From the NCBI GenBank assembly GCA_038087015.1, contig JASBNA010000067.1, positions 62,001 through 126,000 of the forward strand: DNA of 64,000 nucleotides. Direction: 5' to 3'. The notes under the pieces were generated by a model. It was given only the letters and a program-made list of their open reading frames with translations. It made no database searches and was not told where the DNA came from. A program made the translations under genes and the position numbers. Shown here one piece after another: positions 1-10,008 of this stretch (positions are counted from its first letter, which is position 1; the number at the start of each line of letters is the position of its first letter). The stretch comes from Cerrena zonata. Lineage: Eukaryota > Basidiomycota > Agaricomycetes > Polyporales > Cerrenaceae.

Positions 1-505
1 GAAAATTGAGATGTTTTGCCTTTTTTTTTTTCACTTTTAGCTTGCAAAACTTAGTACACTACCAAATGCAATTACAAGTAGCACACCTATTGCCAGAGCG
101 TAAGTTACTTGTATACGGTGCAATTGCTTGTTTACAAGTGTCTGAAAGTGCTTCTTTCAGGTAGAGAATTGTTTTGGGGGGTAAAGAATTTTCAGCTTTG
201 GAAGCCAATACCCGGTGAAAGCAGAATGGGTTTTCATGGTCTACTGTCAAATGGTTTCAACCGAATTGAATACGTTTCCAGAAGCTTGAATTGTGCCTGT
301 TCTGCCAGAATTCCCTTATAACGTATTTCAATCGAATGTTGCAAAACTTTAATGGTTGCAGAAGCTTCTCTAACTGTGAGAAATTTTCTGACGAGCAGCG
401 TGGAAAAACCAACCAATACAACTTATACTTAATGGCAAATCCAGAAGAAACACCATTAACAGCTAGTAACTGAGTGAAAATATAGCAATTGATAGACACT
501 GAACC
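1..505. other. Intergenic, RRD2 upstream region
   Basis: No convincing gene is seen here. Short open frames exist on both strands but they overlap each other and resemble nothing known. The last part before position 506 must hold the RRD2 promoter and 5' leader. There is a T-run at about 21-31. No RNA gene was recognised. Confidence 0.6.
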
Positions 506-1606
506 ATGGCAGCATACACGGAGCCGGAAAGACGGGTAGTTACACCGGAGGATGTTGAGAAGTGGATTGACTCTCCAGCTTATAACTTGGTAGTAAATTT
601 TGTCCAAGGGCTACAGGAACTGGTTGTTGGAATGACCAATGATGCTAAGATCGAAGTTCCCGAGGTTGTTGAGAAGATTGTTGAAGTATTGAATCAGGTG
701 GATGGCTTGATTGATAAACATCCCGTGATTCACGAAAAGGATATATCAAGATTTGGTAAAGTTGAATTTAGGGATTTTTATGATGAACTCCAAGAGAAAG
801 CGGCTGATTTTGTTAAGCCCTTGATAAAACTGGTTGAAGATGATCCCGGCGTCGAGCTTAGGAAATACTTAACGGAGTCATGGGGAAATAGAACAAGAAT
901 AGATTATGGGTCAGGCCACGAATTGAATTTCATATCGTTTTTACTTTGTTTGAAACAACTTGATATTATAAATGAAAATCATTATCAAGCAATTATACTT
1001 AAAGTATTCACTAAGTACATGGAAATCATGAGAAGACTACAAAAATTGTACTGGTTGGAACCAGCTGGCTCTCATGGGGTTTGGGGGTTGGATGATTATC
1101 ATTTCTTACCATTTTTATTTGGTGCATCCCAACTATCCACCCATCCATTCATGAAACCAAAACTGATCCATAATGATGAGCTTGTGGAAACTTTATATAA
1201 ACAATATATGTATTTGGAATGCATTCATTTCATAAATACTATAAAGACTGTTCCTACAAATCAAGGTCAAAAATTAAGTTTGAGATGGCATTCACCCATG
1301 TTGGATGATATACTGTCGGCAAAATCTTGGATGAAGATTAAAGAAGGGATGATCAAAATGTATAAAGCTGAAGTATTGAACAAATTACCAATTATTCAGC
1401 ATTTTATGTTTGGTAGTTTAATTCCAGTTCCGGAAGGAGTTAGTGATCCTCACTCCCATCAAGATGAAGATGAATGTGGCCATGTCCACACTAATGATGC
1501 AATTAACACTTGGGGTGATTGCTGTGGTATTAAAGTTCCAAGTGCATTTGCAGCATCTGAAATGAATAAAAAAATAAACGGTAGTAAACCAATTCCTTTT
1601 GATTAG
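506..1606 (+). CDS. RRD2: PP2A phosphatase activator (PTPA family, Rrd2-type)
   Basis: A 366-residue peptidyl-prolyl isomerase of the PTPA family, which activates type 2A phosphatase catalytic subunits. Family signatures are visible: FGKVEFRDFYDE near residue 90, WGNRTRIDYGSGHELNF near 130, the hallmark GSHGVWGLDDYHFLPFLFG near 190, and WGDCCGIKVPSA near the C-terminus. The protein ends in PIPFD like S. cerevisiae Rrd2 (358 residues), and length and tail favour Rrd2 over the longer Rrd1. It has a good ATG context and a single exon. CTG codons at 620, 1163 and 1313 fall where I recall Ser in the S. cerevisiae protein, which fits CUG-Ser decoding. Confidence 0.93.
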   Translation: MAAYTEPERRVVTPEDVEKWIDSPAYNLVVNFVQGLQELVVGMTNDAKIEVPEVVEKIVEVLNQVDGLIDKHPVIHEKDISRFGKVEFRDFYDELQEKAADFVKPLIKLVEDDPGVELRKYLTESWGNRTRIDYGSGHELNFISFLLCLKQLDIINENHYQAIILKVFTKYMEIMRRLQKLYWLEPAGSHGVWGLDDYHFLPFLFGASQLSTHPFMKPKLIHNDELVETLYKQYMYLECIHFINTIKTVPTNQGQKLSLRWHSPMLDDILSAKSWMKIKEGMIKMYKAEVLNKLPIIQHFMFGSLIPVPEGVSDPHSHQDEDECGHVHTNDAINTWGDCCGIKVPSAFAASEMNKKINGSKPIPFD

Positions 1607-1646
1607 TATCATTTTTTATTAAATATATATAAATCTATTTAAATGC

Positions 1647-3143
1647 TTATTCTGCGTATTTAACATTTGTAGATATTAAGATATTTTTAGGAAATGCCCC
1701 TGGGAATGGTAATAAAATTTTGGCTTTACCCTTTGTTTCATCAACTTTCGAAATATGAGCGTATCCTAAAACACAGGTATTTAATAAATCCCTAGGAGAT
1801 TTATTATTATCGGATACTTGAGTTATCGCAATAATTGAATTTTCTAAATTGGATGATGTCTTTTCAGTTAGTTCATTATAGTATTTGGTTAATGCATTAT
1901 CTTCCTTTTTAACTTCCGACGCTTCGGAAGTTTCTGGTGTAAATGAATCACCAGCTGGTAAAAATGCTAAGCTTGACATATATTCCAGCAGTTCTACTGG
2001 TTTATAAAAAACAAAATTTTTAAGTTCAATTTCAGTTTTAAATGGTGATAATGGAATTCTATAATCACCATTAAAATATTCTTTTATGGTATCTTCTTGT
2101 GTTTTCCTTATAAATGAATCTTCTAGTTCAACTACCCCTCCACTTTTATGAACTTTCAAAATTTCTAAATGAGAAGACGCTAATTTATGTTTAAATTTTT
2201 TTCTTAAATCAATTGATAATCTTTCATTACCAAGAACTACTATTATGTCAACTTCAAAGTCAGAAACAATGTTTTCAATCACCAGGAAATCATCTTTACT
2301 TGATAATCCGGGAGTATCAATAATTAGTCCACTATTTTTAATTGATAAATCATCTTCTAATCTTGATAATGTAGCAACACCTAATTTTGAAACTTGGTAC
2401 TTATATAATTCAAGATTTTCTTGAATTTTGGTGAATCCGTAGTTCTTAACTAGTGGTTGTTTTGGGTTATGAATAGTAGTACCTGATGTTAATGTTGACC
2501 CCCAACCATTAATACTTTGTAAATCAAAAGAGTCACTTATTGGGGTCGACGTTATTGAGCCGGGTAAAGCAAAACACCCATCTTGAGGATTTAAATTAAC
2601 TAATATTGGAACTCTATCCATTTTATAAGCATATGAAGATAATATTTTGGCAAGGGTTGTTTTACCAGATTGTTGATTACCCACAATCAAAACTTTGGGG
2701 CCCAGTTTTCTTGAATTTTGTTGATCAATATTCGAATTATCGAGATTTGAGAGAGTTGCTTGTTGACGGTACAACTCTAAGGCAAAATGTAAATTAAGAT
2801 ATTGTTCCATTGGGGTTTCTTCACTTATATATTCACTGATTTCTCCATCTTCGCTTGAAATGTTATAGTTCTCTTTATTAGGAACGGAGAAATACGAAAT
2901 CTTACATCCATCAGGTAAAGGTGAGTAAACCGAGTACTTCACCCCACTGAATTGAACTTGAACATTAGAAGGCAACTCAGTCCAAAGATTTCACCTGTTC
3001 CCTTCTAAAACAGTAAGCTTCATTATGGTTTTGAACGGTACTTCGAATCTCCATTCTGCTTTGTAAGGGATCTCAACCTCAATCGGTTGACTTGAGGATT
3101 CCTCTATATTGTCACCGCCGTTGAATCCTGGAATAGAAGACAT
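1647..3143 (-). CDS. CLP1: Cleavage factor IA subunit Clp1 (two compensating frameshifts)
   Basis: Clp1 belongs to the polynucleotide kinase-like P-loop family and links cleavage/polyadenylation factors in mRNA 3' end formation. The P-loop [18 protein letters not shown] and the segment [17 protein letters not shown] are all clear. The ATG at 3141-3143 opens [10 protein letters not shown] and reads [13 protein letters not shown], as the family N-terminus should. The frame then hits an in-frame TGA at 2989-2991. Dropping one G of the GGG at 3000-3002 restores GTGEIFG, and adding one base near 2980/2981 returns to the downstream frame as TELPSNV. The two shifts cancel, so the remaining 440 codons are open. 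The gene is probably intact in the cell. It lies tail to tail with RRD2, 40 bp apart. Confidence 0.9.
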
Positions 3144-3510
3144 ATTTGACTGATAAGTTAATACTGTAGAGCTTTTGGAAGAAAATGATGTTTTTTTTTT
3201 TTTTTTTCAGTCTTTTTTTGACTTGAAAATATACATTTTTCATCGCTGCGAAAACTCGATCTCCTACAAACGCTACTTGAATACAATAATCAAAGGTTCT
3301 ATAAAATAGACGAATTGAACTATAATGAGATTTGAATGAGATGCGGTGGATGCAATATCTAGAGAGAAGAAAGCAAAAAAAAAAAAGTAGGGGGAGAGGA
3401 GATCGAAAGAATTGAATAAAAGAATATAAGAGTAGTGATTTGAATATAAAGGATGTTCGAATATAAAAGTACCTGACAAACCTTTAAGAAGAAGCAAAAA
3501 ACATAACAGT
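3144..3510. other. Intergenic, CLP1 promoter and SOL1 3' end
   Basis: A 367-bp stretch with T- and A-runs (for example 3191-3207 and 3377-3386) between two minus-strand genes. The 74-codon open frame within it lacks recognisable features and looks like chance. Confidence 0.6.
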
Positions 3511-4701
3511 CTAAGCCAAACTAGAAAAGTCTAATTTTTTTGGCTTAATTTTCATTTGACGTTCCAGTAATTTGACTATTCTAACGGCGCCAGTTTTATT
3601 ATTGATATATTCTGCGTGAGTGGAGTAATCAATTTGGCCTTTACCCAAGATTGGAGAAGATTCCGAGTCAAAAGGATTTTTAACTTTTATGGTAGGAGTG
3701 CTGTGACTTTTGAAACGGGGAGAAGAATCTTGAATGAACGGATTTTCCAAAGTGATTGAGGTTGGGAAGAATTCTTCATCGGAGAGCTCATCATCAGATG
3801 AGAACTCATTATTGAAAGATTTACCATGCCAATGATTGATAGTCTCTTCATCTATTAATTGAGGACCAGGAGTGGAAGGTGACAAAAAGATTGAATCGGA
3901 CTGAATTGATTTAGTGTCTTTTTGAGGAGAAATAAAAGACTCCTTTAAGATTGGAAGTGAAAGAGAGTCCCGAGTAGTATCACAAGTGATATCGGATACT
4001 TTAATACTTTCACCAATTGAAAGATTAGTATCATCTTGGAAAGAAGTGTCTTCTTCTTCTTCATTACTATAAAGCTTACTGAAATCAATTGCAGGAGGAG
4101 CCGTTAGATTACGAGTAGGACTAGTATTGTTTTTCTTGGTGGTAGAAGGAGTTGGTAAAAACATACCGAATGCAAAATCATTGGTTGATGATGACGTAGT
4201 TTCATTATCGGAAGAATCAAGTCTTGGACTTAATTTATGCAGTTTTGAATTAGAACCACTTTGCTTATTTGGTTTAGATGAACGTCTGGAGTTTTGAGTT
4301 TGAGCAAAATAAGAATTCGATGCTGACGAACTTATAGCTTCAACTTGTTGGCTTCTTTTCATGGTTTGATTCTTATAAGGAGTGAATTCTGGAGTTGGTG
4401 GTAAGTTTGGAGTCCTTAATGATTTGGAGGAGGATGACTTATGAAGCTGGCGAGTTGGTTGTGGTTTCTTTGAAGTATTTGGAGTTCTTAAATAAGAATT
4501 AGAATTATTAGTTGATGCTGATGAGTTTTTCTTTGTTGAAATTGGGGTCTTCATGGAGTTTTTTTTACAACTACTTGGAGTAGTTGGACTGAAAACAGGA
4601 AGTTTCAACTCTGGTGGTGATGATAACTTATGAGATCTATGATTCTTAACTCTAGGAGGAGTCAGAGGAGGTGCAATAGCACATTCAAATGGATTCAGCA
4701 T
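3511..4701 (-). CDS. SOL1: Sic1/Sol1-like cyclin-dependent kinase inhibitor
   Basis: A 396-residue protein, mostly disordered and rich in Ser/Thr-Pro sites (for example PPLTPPRVK at the start, LRTPNTS, RTPNLPPTPEFTP, LPTPSTT), the pattern of a multi-site CDK substrate degraded by SCF-Cdc4. The C-terminal 120 residues resemble the Sic1 inhibitory domain: a TINHWHGKSFNN-like motif, two NPF motifs spaced as in Sic1, then YINNKTGAVR and a basic FKPK-like end (IKPKKLDF). The first ATG in frame is at 4699-4701; the open frame upstream has no ATG. C. albicans SOL1 is the likely ortholog. An Nrm1/Whi5-type repressor was considered, but its G1/S binding motif is not seen. Confidence 0.75.
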   Translation of the reverse strand: MLNPFECAIAPPLTPPRVKNHRSHKLSSPPELKLPVFSPTTPSSCKKNSMKTPISTKKNSSASTNNSNSYLRTPNTSKKPQPTRQLHKSSSSKSLRTPNLPPTPEFTPYKNQTMKRSQQVEAISSSASNSYFAQTQNSRRSSKPNKQSGSNSKLHKLSPRLDSSDNETTSSSTNDFAFGMFLPTPSTTKKNNTSPTRNLTAPPAIDFSKLYSNEEEEDTSFQDDTNLSIGESIKVSDITCDTTRDSLSLPILKESFISPQKDTKSIQSDSIFLSPSTPGPQLIDEETINHWHGKSFNNEFSSDDELSDEEFFPTSITLENPFIQDSSPRFKSHSTPTIKVKNPFDSESSPILGKGQIDYSTHAEYINNKTGAVRIVKLLERQMKIKPKKLDFSSLA

Positions 4702-5446
4702 ATTAGATGGACGCGATGGATGCAGATGCAGTGATTGATGCCAGATCGATGAAGTAAAGACGAAGAAATGAAATCCAATACAGAAGTAAAGGTTATGCAA
4801 ATATTATTCTACTTATACAGCAGGGTCCCTGAAGTCGAAAACAACGAAGAATAACGAAGAAACACGGTCCGGTTTGAACAACTTAACCTCGATGAAAAGG
4901 GTTAAAAGGAGGAAAAGAAAAAAAAAAAAAAAATTTAGAGCGAAACAGCAAAAGGTACGAACAGCAAACGGGGACTAAAAGCAAATGGGGCCAGTTGATT
5001 GGGAAATAAGAATTCTCTATGCTGAAACGTTGTGAGTTCTCTGCAATTGCCCAATGGAGTCAAATGTCAATCAACCCAGAGGTAGTCTTGACAAAACGTA
5101 GTATGCTGAGATGATGCAAAAAAAGGCCGAAAACGTAAAAAAAAAAAAAAAAAAAAGAATCGGACACCGTTGACAGGAAGATGAGAAGTAATAGCGTATA
5201 TAAGCAAATGCTAGGACGAAACCCAGGGTATTAATAGGGCCACACAAACACGTCGCTATGGTGGGTCTTAAGAGACAATGACGAACAATAAGCTGTCGTC
5301 TGTTCAGCCAACTATTTGTGTTTAAGAATGCTGGCCAAATTCGCAGTATTGTAGTGTTTTTTTTTTACCGCAAATTGCAAAAAACCGTATTAAACGACTG
5401 ACGAGAAGCTGTTTATTTATGTAGATATGGGTTACGATAGAAGAGG
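4702..5446. other. Intergenic, SOL1 promoter region
   Basis: About 745 bp with no coding potential. It has poly-A tracts at about 4919-4933 and 5138-5156 and a TATATAAG box near 5197-5204. A long upstream region suits a cell-cycle-regulated gene. No RNA gene was recognised. Confidence 0.6.
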
Positions 5447-7316
5447 TTAGATGAAATCAAGTTGGCGGTTGATATTACGTTTTCTTTGACTTATTTTCTT
5501 ACCTAGACAAGCTTCTAGTTGGTCATACCACTCGTGAAAAAGATTTTTTGTTTGTAAAGATTTTAGTAGGTTATTAGCAGTTAGATCGATTTGAATTAGA
5601 CTGGAATGGGATCCATTGTGGAAATCAATGTTATTGATGAGATTGTTTTTCAAGTTTAGGTAATGTAGATTAGAATTGATGAAACCGTGTGAGAAGGGGA
5701 AACTTTTAATTAAGTTTGTTTCTAAAGATAAATGAAGTAAATTTTTAGGTAATTTACAATTAGAATCGATGAAATTGATTTGATTTTCATCAATTTTCAA
5801 GATTTTCAAATTGGTGAAAGTATCATTGGGGTTGAAAATTGGATAACTGGGAGTTAATTGACTTAGTCTATTCAATCTCAAATCAAGAATTTTTAAGTTA
5901 GGAGGGCATATCCAATTTGCTAAATCATCAATTTCATTAAAGTAAAGTTCCAACTCAGCCAAGTTTATCATTTTGCCCCAATTAACATGTATATCATTAT
6001 AATCATTTAAATTTGAAATCTTATTACCGGTTAATGATAATTTTTTCAAAGAAACTGGGAAAATGAAATGATTTAAGTGATAGACATTACATTCACTGAG
6101 ATTGAGACTGGTTAGAGTATCGGGAAATCGAATTCTCTTGGTTGGATCAATAAAGCTTGTATAATTAAAGTCGCTATTCGATAGATCTAACGAATCCAAC
6201 CATATTGGAAACTGAAAAAATGGATAAGAATCACTGGGGTTATTATAATTCATAACCAATAAATTTTCCAAATTATTATTCAGGACATTCAAGTAGTCTA
6301 AGTTCATTGGCAATTTTAAATCAACTAAACTATCAAAAGGGTTTCCATCAATCTTAAAGTTTTTCAAATTTGAGGGCCAGTCAATTTTACTCAAGTTAGT
6401 TAACGATCCATTGGTTAAATTGTTTGTGCTAAGGATCAATGTATTTAAGTTGACCGGCCATTTCGAATTGTCATCGATTGTAAAGTTTGTCAATACATTA
6501 TAAGACAAATCAAGAGTTTCTAAAGACAGGCGGTAAATCTTTAAGTCTATGGTTAAAAGATTATTATAAGTAAGCATTAAAGTTTTCAAATTATTTGGGA
6601 AGTTGATTCTTCGTTAAAACATCACTGTTTATACCGGCTTGATTCCAATAAATATGTTCGATTGAATTTGATAAAGTTATTGTAGTTACATCACAAGTTG
6701 ATCTCCAGGATAAATCCAAATGGTTTAACAGGGGAGGCAATTCGATATTTGACCAGTCATTTATGCCATGTCCTAATAGCACTAATTCTTTACAATTTTT
6801 CAAATTAGCTAATTGATTTTGTTTTAAATTTTTCAAAATCTTTGTTAATTTAATACCTGATAGTTGAATTCTAGTAATATTCGACAAACTATTAATTAAA
6901 AAGATAAAATCATCCGAATCCAATTCGTAATTTTCAATTTGTAAGTGTATTTTATCAACTTGCCCATTAAACCGTTGATTATATTGTAATACTAAATTTT
7001 CAAGTGATCTAAAATCACCTCCAGTTATAATCTTAATTAACCTTGGGTTGATATCTGGATTATTATCTAGAAACTCTTCGATCAATGCAAACCCATGAAT
7101 ATCAACCAACGAATCATAACACGAATGACTTCTTCTAGTTGGACTCAATATAAAGTGAAGTTCATTATTAAAATATTTTTCAATAATTAGACTCCTAATA
7201 TTTGTCTCCTTCAAGTAAAGTAGAAACTCAAAAAGATACTCCTTGGGTAATTGGTCACAGATCTCAACTATTATATCATCCGGCAAGTTTGGAAAGTACC
7301 TGGTCAAGAAGCTCAT
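5447..7316 (-). CDS. F-box-like / leucine-rich-repeat protein (one frameshift)
   Basis: Two abutting minus-strand open frames form one gene of about 620 residues. The N-terminal part (7316 downward) begins with an F-box-like segment (FPNLPDDIIVEICDQLP). The rest is a long array of leucine-rich repeats of the form LPxNLxxLxLxxN, for example LDLSYNVL, LILSTNNL, LNLSECNVY, LSLTGNKI, LDLRLNRL and LNLKNNLINNI. The first frame ends at 6591 in QLPK-stop. Removing one C of CCC (6597-6599, minus strand) gives QLPNNLKTLML and continues directly into the repeat array. F-box/LRR proteins usually serve as SCF ubiquitin ligase substrate receptors. No specific ortholog is recognised. Confidence 0.75.
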
Positions 7317-8292
7317 CTCTATGGACTCTTGTGCTTATTAATTTTTTTGAGTCTGCAATTCTCATCTTCAATACTAAATTACTTCAACTGACCATTATCT
7401 GCCGTTTATACACCATATATTACATTAATCTGTTTTTTATCGCTCGAATTCGTTATCTACAGTATTGTAATACCCAGCCCTTGTATTTCTCTACCTTCAT
7501 AAATCTCTAAGTTTATCAGATCTTCTTCGAATTATTTAAATCTTCTCTGAATTTTTCACATTTTGTACAAAATTCCAAATAACCCCGATCCCGTATCCGC
7601 CTTCCACGTTCCTACATGTCCTACGTATACTCCCTGTACTTCTCCAACTATAACGGTCTCTGCAATCCTGTTGGAAGTCGCTTATCACCCAATGTCGTAT
7701 GGTAGTACCCTACTCTCCCCTGCTCCTTATTTCACCACTACACCCTACACCACCGCAGCCGGCCACCGCAGCCGACCACCACGTCACCACACCCAGTATC
7801 CCAGCAGAGGATTCCACTGCCTGTTGCGAGCTAGTTGACTCTCTGGCAATGGATTTGTGTATCAAGCCAAAACAACAGGAAGAAACTCACCAAAAAACGA
7901 AAAAAAAAACGAACAAAAAAAAAAAAAACGAGAAAAAGCGAAAAATCACCAAAAACCAAAAAAAAAAAAATCACTTTTTCCAATTATACGATTACTCTTC
8001 TTCTTTACCAACTAATAGAATACACCGAAGAAAACATACAAGGCACCATATAGCAAGGTACTACAAGCCATCGGAGCATCACGCGTATAGCATTCATTCA
8101 CGGATTCTGTTTGATCAATTATAAAACCAGCACTCATCTCTCCTTTTGACCTGTCAAATTTTTTTACCTTTTTTTTTTGTTTGATTAATAGTCGCCCGTT
8201 GCCCCTTAGAAGTAAACGGATTATAGTTTAGGAAACGAATAGAGTTGAATAATCCTGCCTTTTTATATACCTTTTGATAATTATTCTACAAG
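7317..8292. other. Intergenic between divergent genes
   Basis: Nearly 1 kb between the F-box/LRR gene and the PSR1-like gene. The first half is pyrimidine-rich, followed by A-rich tracts (7880-7970) that create low-complexity Lys-rich open frames with no family resemblance. It probably contains both promoters and long 5' leaders. Confidence 0.6.
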
Positions 8293-9543
8293 ATGGATAA
8301 ACTTATTTCGTCATTATTATGTTGTTCGGTTAGTTCTAAAGATGATTCTAACGATAAATATCATGCGAAAAGTCTGAATAATGAAACAAAACAGAAGAAA
8401 TCCAAGAATGGGAATCAAAAAAGTTCAAGAAATAGTTCTAGAAAAGATGTGAATAAGAAACTAAACAGTTCAAAGACTAGTTCTGAAGTTGAAGTTTTAC
8501 CCGAAGAAAATAAACCGAATAATGAAGTAAAACAACAACAACAGCAACAAAAACAACAAGTAAATGGACAAGCCAATAATAAGAAGAGAAATAGTAAGCT
8601 TATTAATAATTCGAAGATTGAATTACTAGATGATGAGAATTCGATTAATGAAACTGATACAATTACAAATACCAATGAAGAATCAAATAATAATACTCCC
8701 AATAGTATATGCAATAACCAAGGAAATGATTCAAAAGAAGTGATTACTCATCAAGAGTCTCCAAAAGACGATGATAAACAGATTCCAAATATTAATGAAG
8801 ATAAATTAATTTATGATGTTGATAAAAATGTTGTTGATTCAAATGATATACAACATAAGCATTTAATTGAAGACGAAGAAGATGAAGAAGATGAAATTGA
8901 TGAAGAATTACCCGAAAATGATACTGACGAATCATATCTTGATTTAACTAAATTACAAGAAGGACAAGCATTTAATCCTGAAAGTGGATGGTTATTAGGT
9001 TTAAAAAATGAAAAAATTTTTGGAAATAAAAAATGTCTTATTCTTGATTTAGATGAAACCTTAGTTCATTCTTCTTTTAAATATTTGAGAACTGCTGATT
9101 TTGTTATACCAGTTGAAATTGAAAATCAAGTTCATCATGTTTATGTTATTAAAAGACCCGGGGTTGATGAATTTTTAAGAAAAGTTGGTAAATGGTATGA
9201 AGTTGTTGTATTTACTGCTAGTGTGAGTAAATATGGTGATCCTTTATTAGATAAATTAGATATTCATCAATCTGTTCATCATCGTTTATTTAGAGATTCT
9301 TGTTACAATTATCAAGGTAATTTCATTAAAAATTTATCTCAAATTGGTAGACCTTTGGCTGATTCAATTATAATTGATAATTCTCCTGCTTCTTATATTT
9401 TCCATCCACAACATTCAATTCCAATTTCATCTTGGTTTAGTGATACTCATGATAATGAATTATTAGATTTATTACCTTTCTTAGAAGACATAGCGAAACC
9501 AAATGTTGATGATGTTGGTTTAGTTTTAGATATTACCATATAA
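8293..9543 (+). CDS. PSR1: Psr1/Psr2-type plasma membrane phosphatase (NIF/CTD phosphatase domain)
   Basis: A 416-residue protein with a C-terminal HAD-family phosphatase domain. [14 protein letters not shown] (about residue 250) holds the DxDxT catalytic motif. [24 protein letters not shown] and [10 protein letters not shown] complete the NIF/FCP1-like core. The N-terminus has a Cys pair (SLLCCSVSS) at the position where Psr proteins are palmitoylated for plasma membrane anchoring. The middle is Asn/Gln/Glu-rich and disordered, with a short polyQ (QQQQQQ) and an acidic stretch [13 protein letters not shown]. In S. cerevisiae, Psr1/2 act in the sodium and general stress responses with Whi2. 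It could also be labelled PSR2, since the pair arose by duplication. Confidence 0.85.
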   Translation: MDKLISSLLCCSVSSKDDSNDKYHAKSLNNETKQKKSKNGNQKSSRNSSRKDVNKKLNSSKTSSEVEVLPEENKPNNEVKQQQQQQKQQVNGQANNKKRNSKLINNSKIELLDDENSINETDTITNTNEESNNNTPNSICNNQGNDSKEVITHQESPKDDDKQIPNINEDKLIYDVDKNVVDSNDIQHKHLIEDEEDEEDEIDEELPENDTDESYLDLTKLQEGQAFNPESGWLLGLKNEKIFGNKKCLILDLDETLVHSSFKYLRTADFVIPVEIENQVHHVYVIKRPGVDEFLRKVGKWYEVVVFTASVSKYGDPLLDKLDIHQSVHHRLFRDSCYNYQGNFIKNLSQIGRPLADSIIIDNSPASYIFHPQHSIPISSWFSDTHDNELLDLLPFLEDIAKPNVDDVGLVLDITI

Positions 9544-9663
9544 TTCCATTATAAGCAGGACTTATAATCTAATCTATTGCTAACTTGGCTAATATAGAAT
9601 ATTGCATTAGATTCATTTACCTATTTAATCCTTTAATTTTGTATCTCTATTTTATAAATTTCT

Positions 9664-9744
9664 TTACACTTCTTAACTTCTTAACTTCTTATTTCTTAAC
9701 TTCTACACTTCTACACTTCTAAACTTCTACATTCTACACTTCTT
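9664..9744 (+). repeat. Degenerate ACTTCT tandem repeat downstream of PSR1
   Basis: The hexamer ACTTCT occurs eight times in about 80 bp, mostly spaced 8 bp apart (ACTTCTTA and ACTTCTAC units). It lies 120-200 bp after the PSR1 stop, so it is probably in the 3' UTR or terminator. Confidence 0.8.
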
Positions 9745-9889
9745 CTAATCATAATTTTAAGCATTCTCGAACAATTTCTTATATACTGTATAACTAATAA
9801 CTAATCTTGTCAACAAATCACATGTCGTCAATTTGACTGCAAACCTGTAGAGAACCAACCTGCAAATAAAACAGCAACAAATAACACCT

Positions 9890-9913
9890 CCGTACACCCG
9901 TAGGTGTACGGGT
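9890..9913. promoter_or_regulatory. Palindromic Rap1-like site upstream of SOF1
   Basis: Two 9-bp arms, CCGTACACC and GGTGTACGG, flank CGTA (9890-9911). The minus strand reads ACCCGTACACC (9903-9913), one variant of the ACCCRTRCACC core found in eight other promoters here. It ends 96 bp before the SOF1 ATG. Binding by Rap1 is an inference from motif similarity. Confidence 0.5.
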
Positions 9914-10008
9914 GGTGGATATTATCGCATCTCATCACTTCTTTTAAATCATCAAATTTTTTTTTTTTTATATCTTATCAGTATATTAAAGATATAACCA
10001 AGTAAATA

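Noticed and set aside
2980..2999. Short intron explaining the TGA in CLP1 (GT...AG on the minus strand)
   Set aside because: It would be only about 19 nt, lacks a branch site and does not restore the frame. Two single-base errors restore the conserved GTGEIFGTEL exactly.
7563..8124. Overlapping forward frames upstream of PSR1
   Set aside because: Pro/Thr- then Lys-rich low complexity in competing frames, no family resemblance; better seen as promoter and leader DNA.
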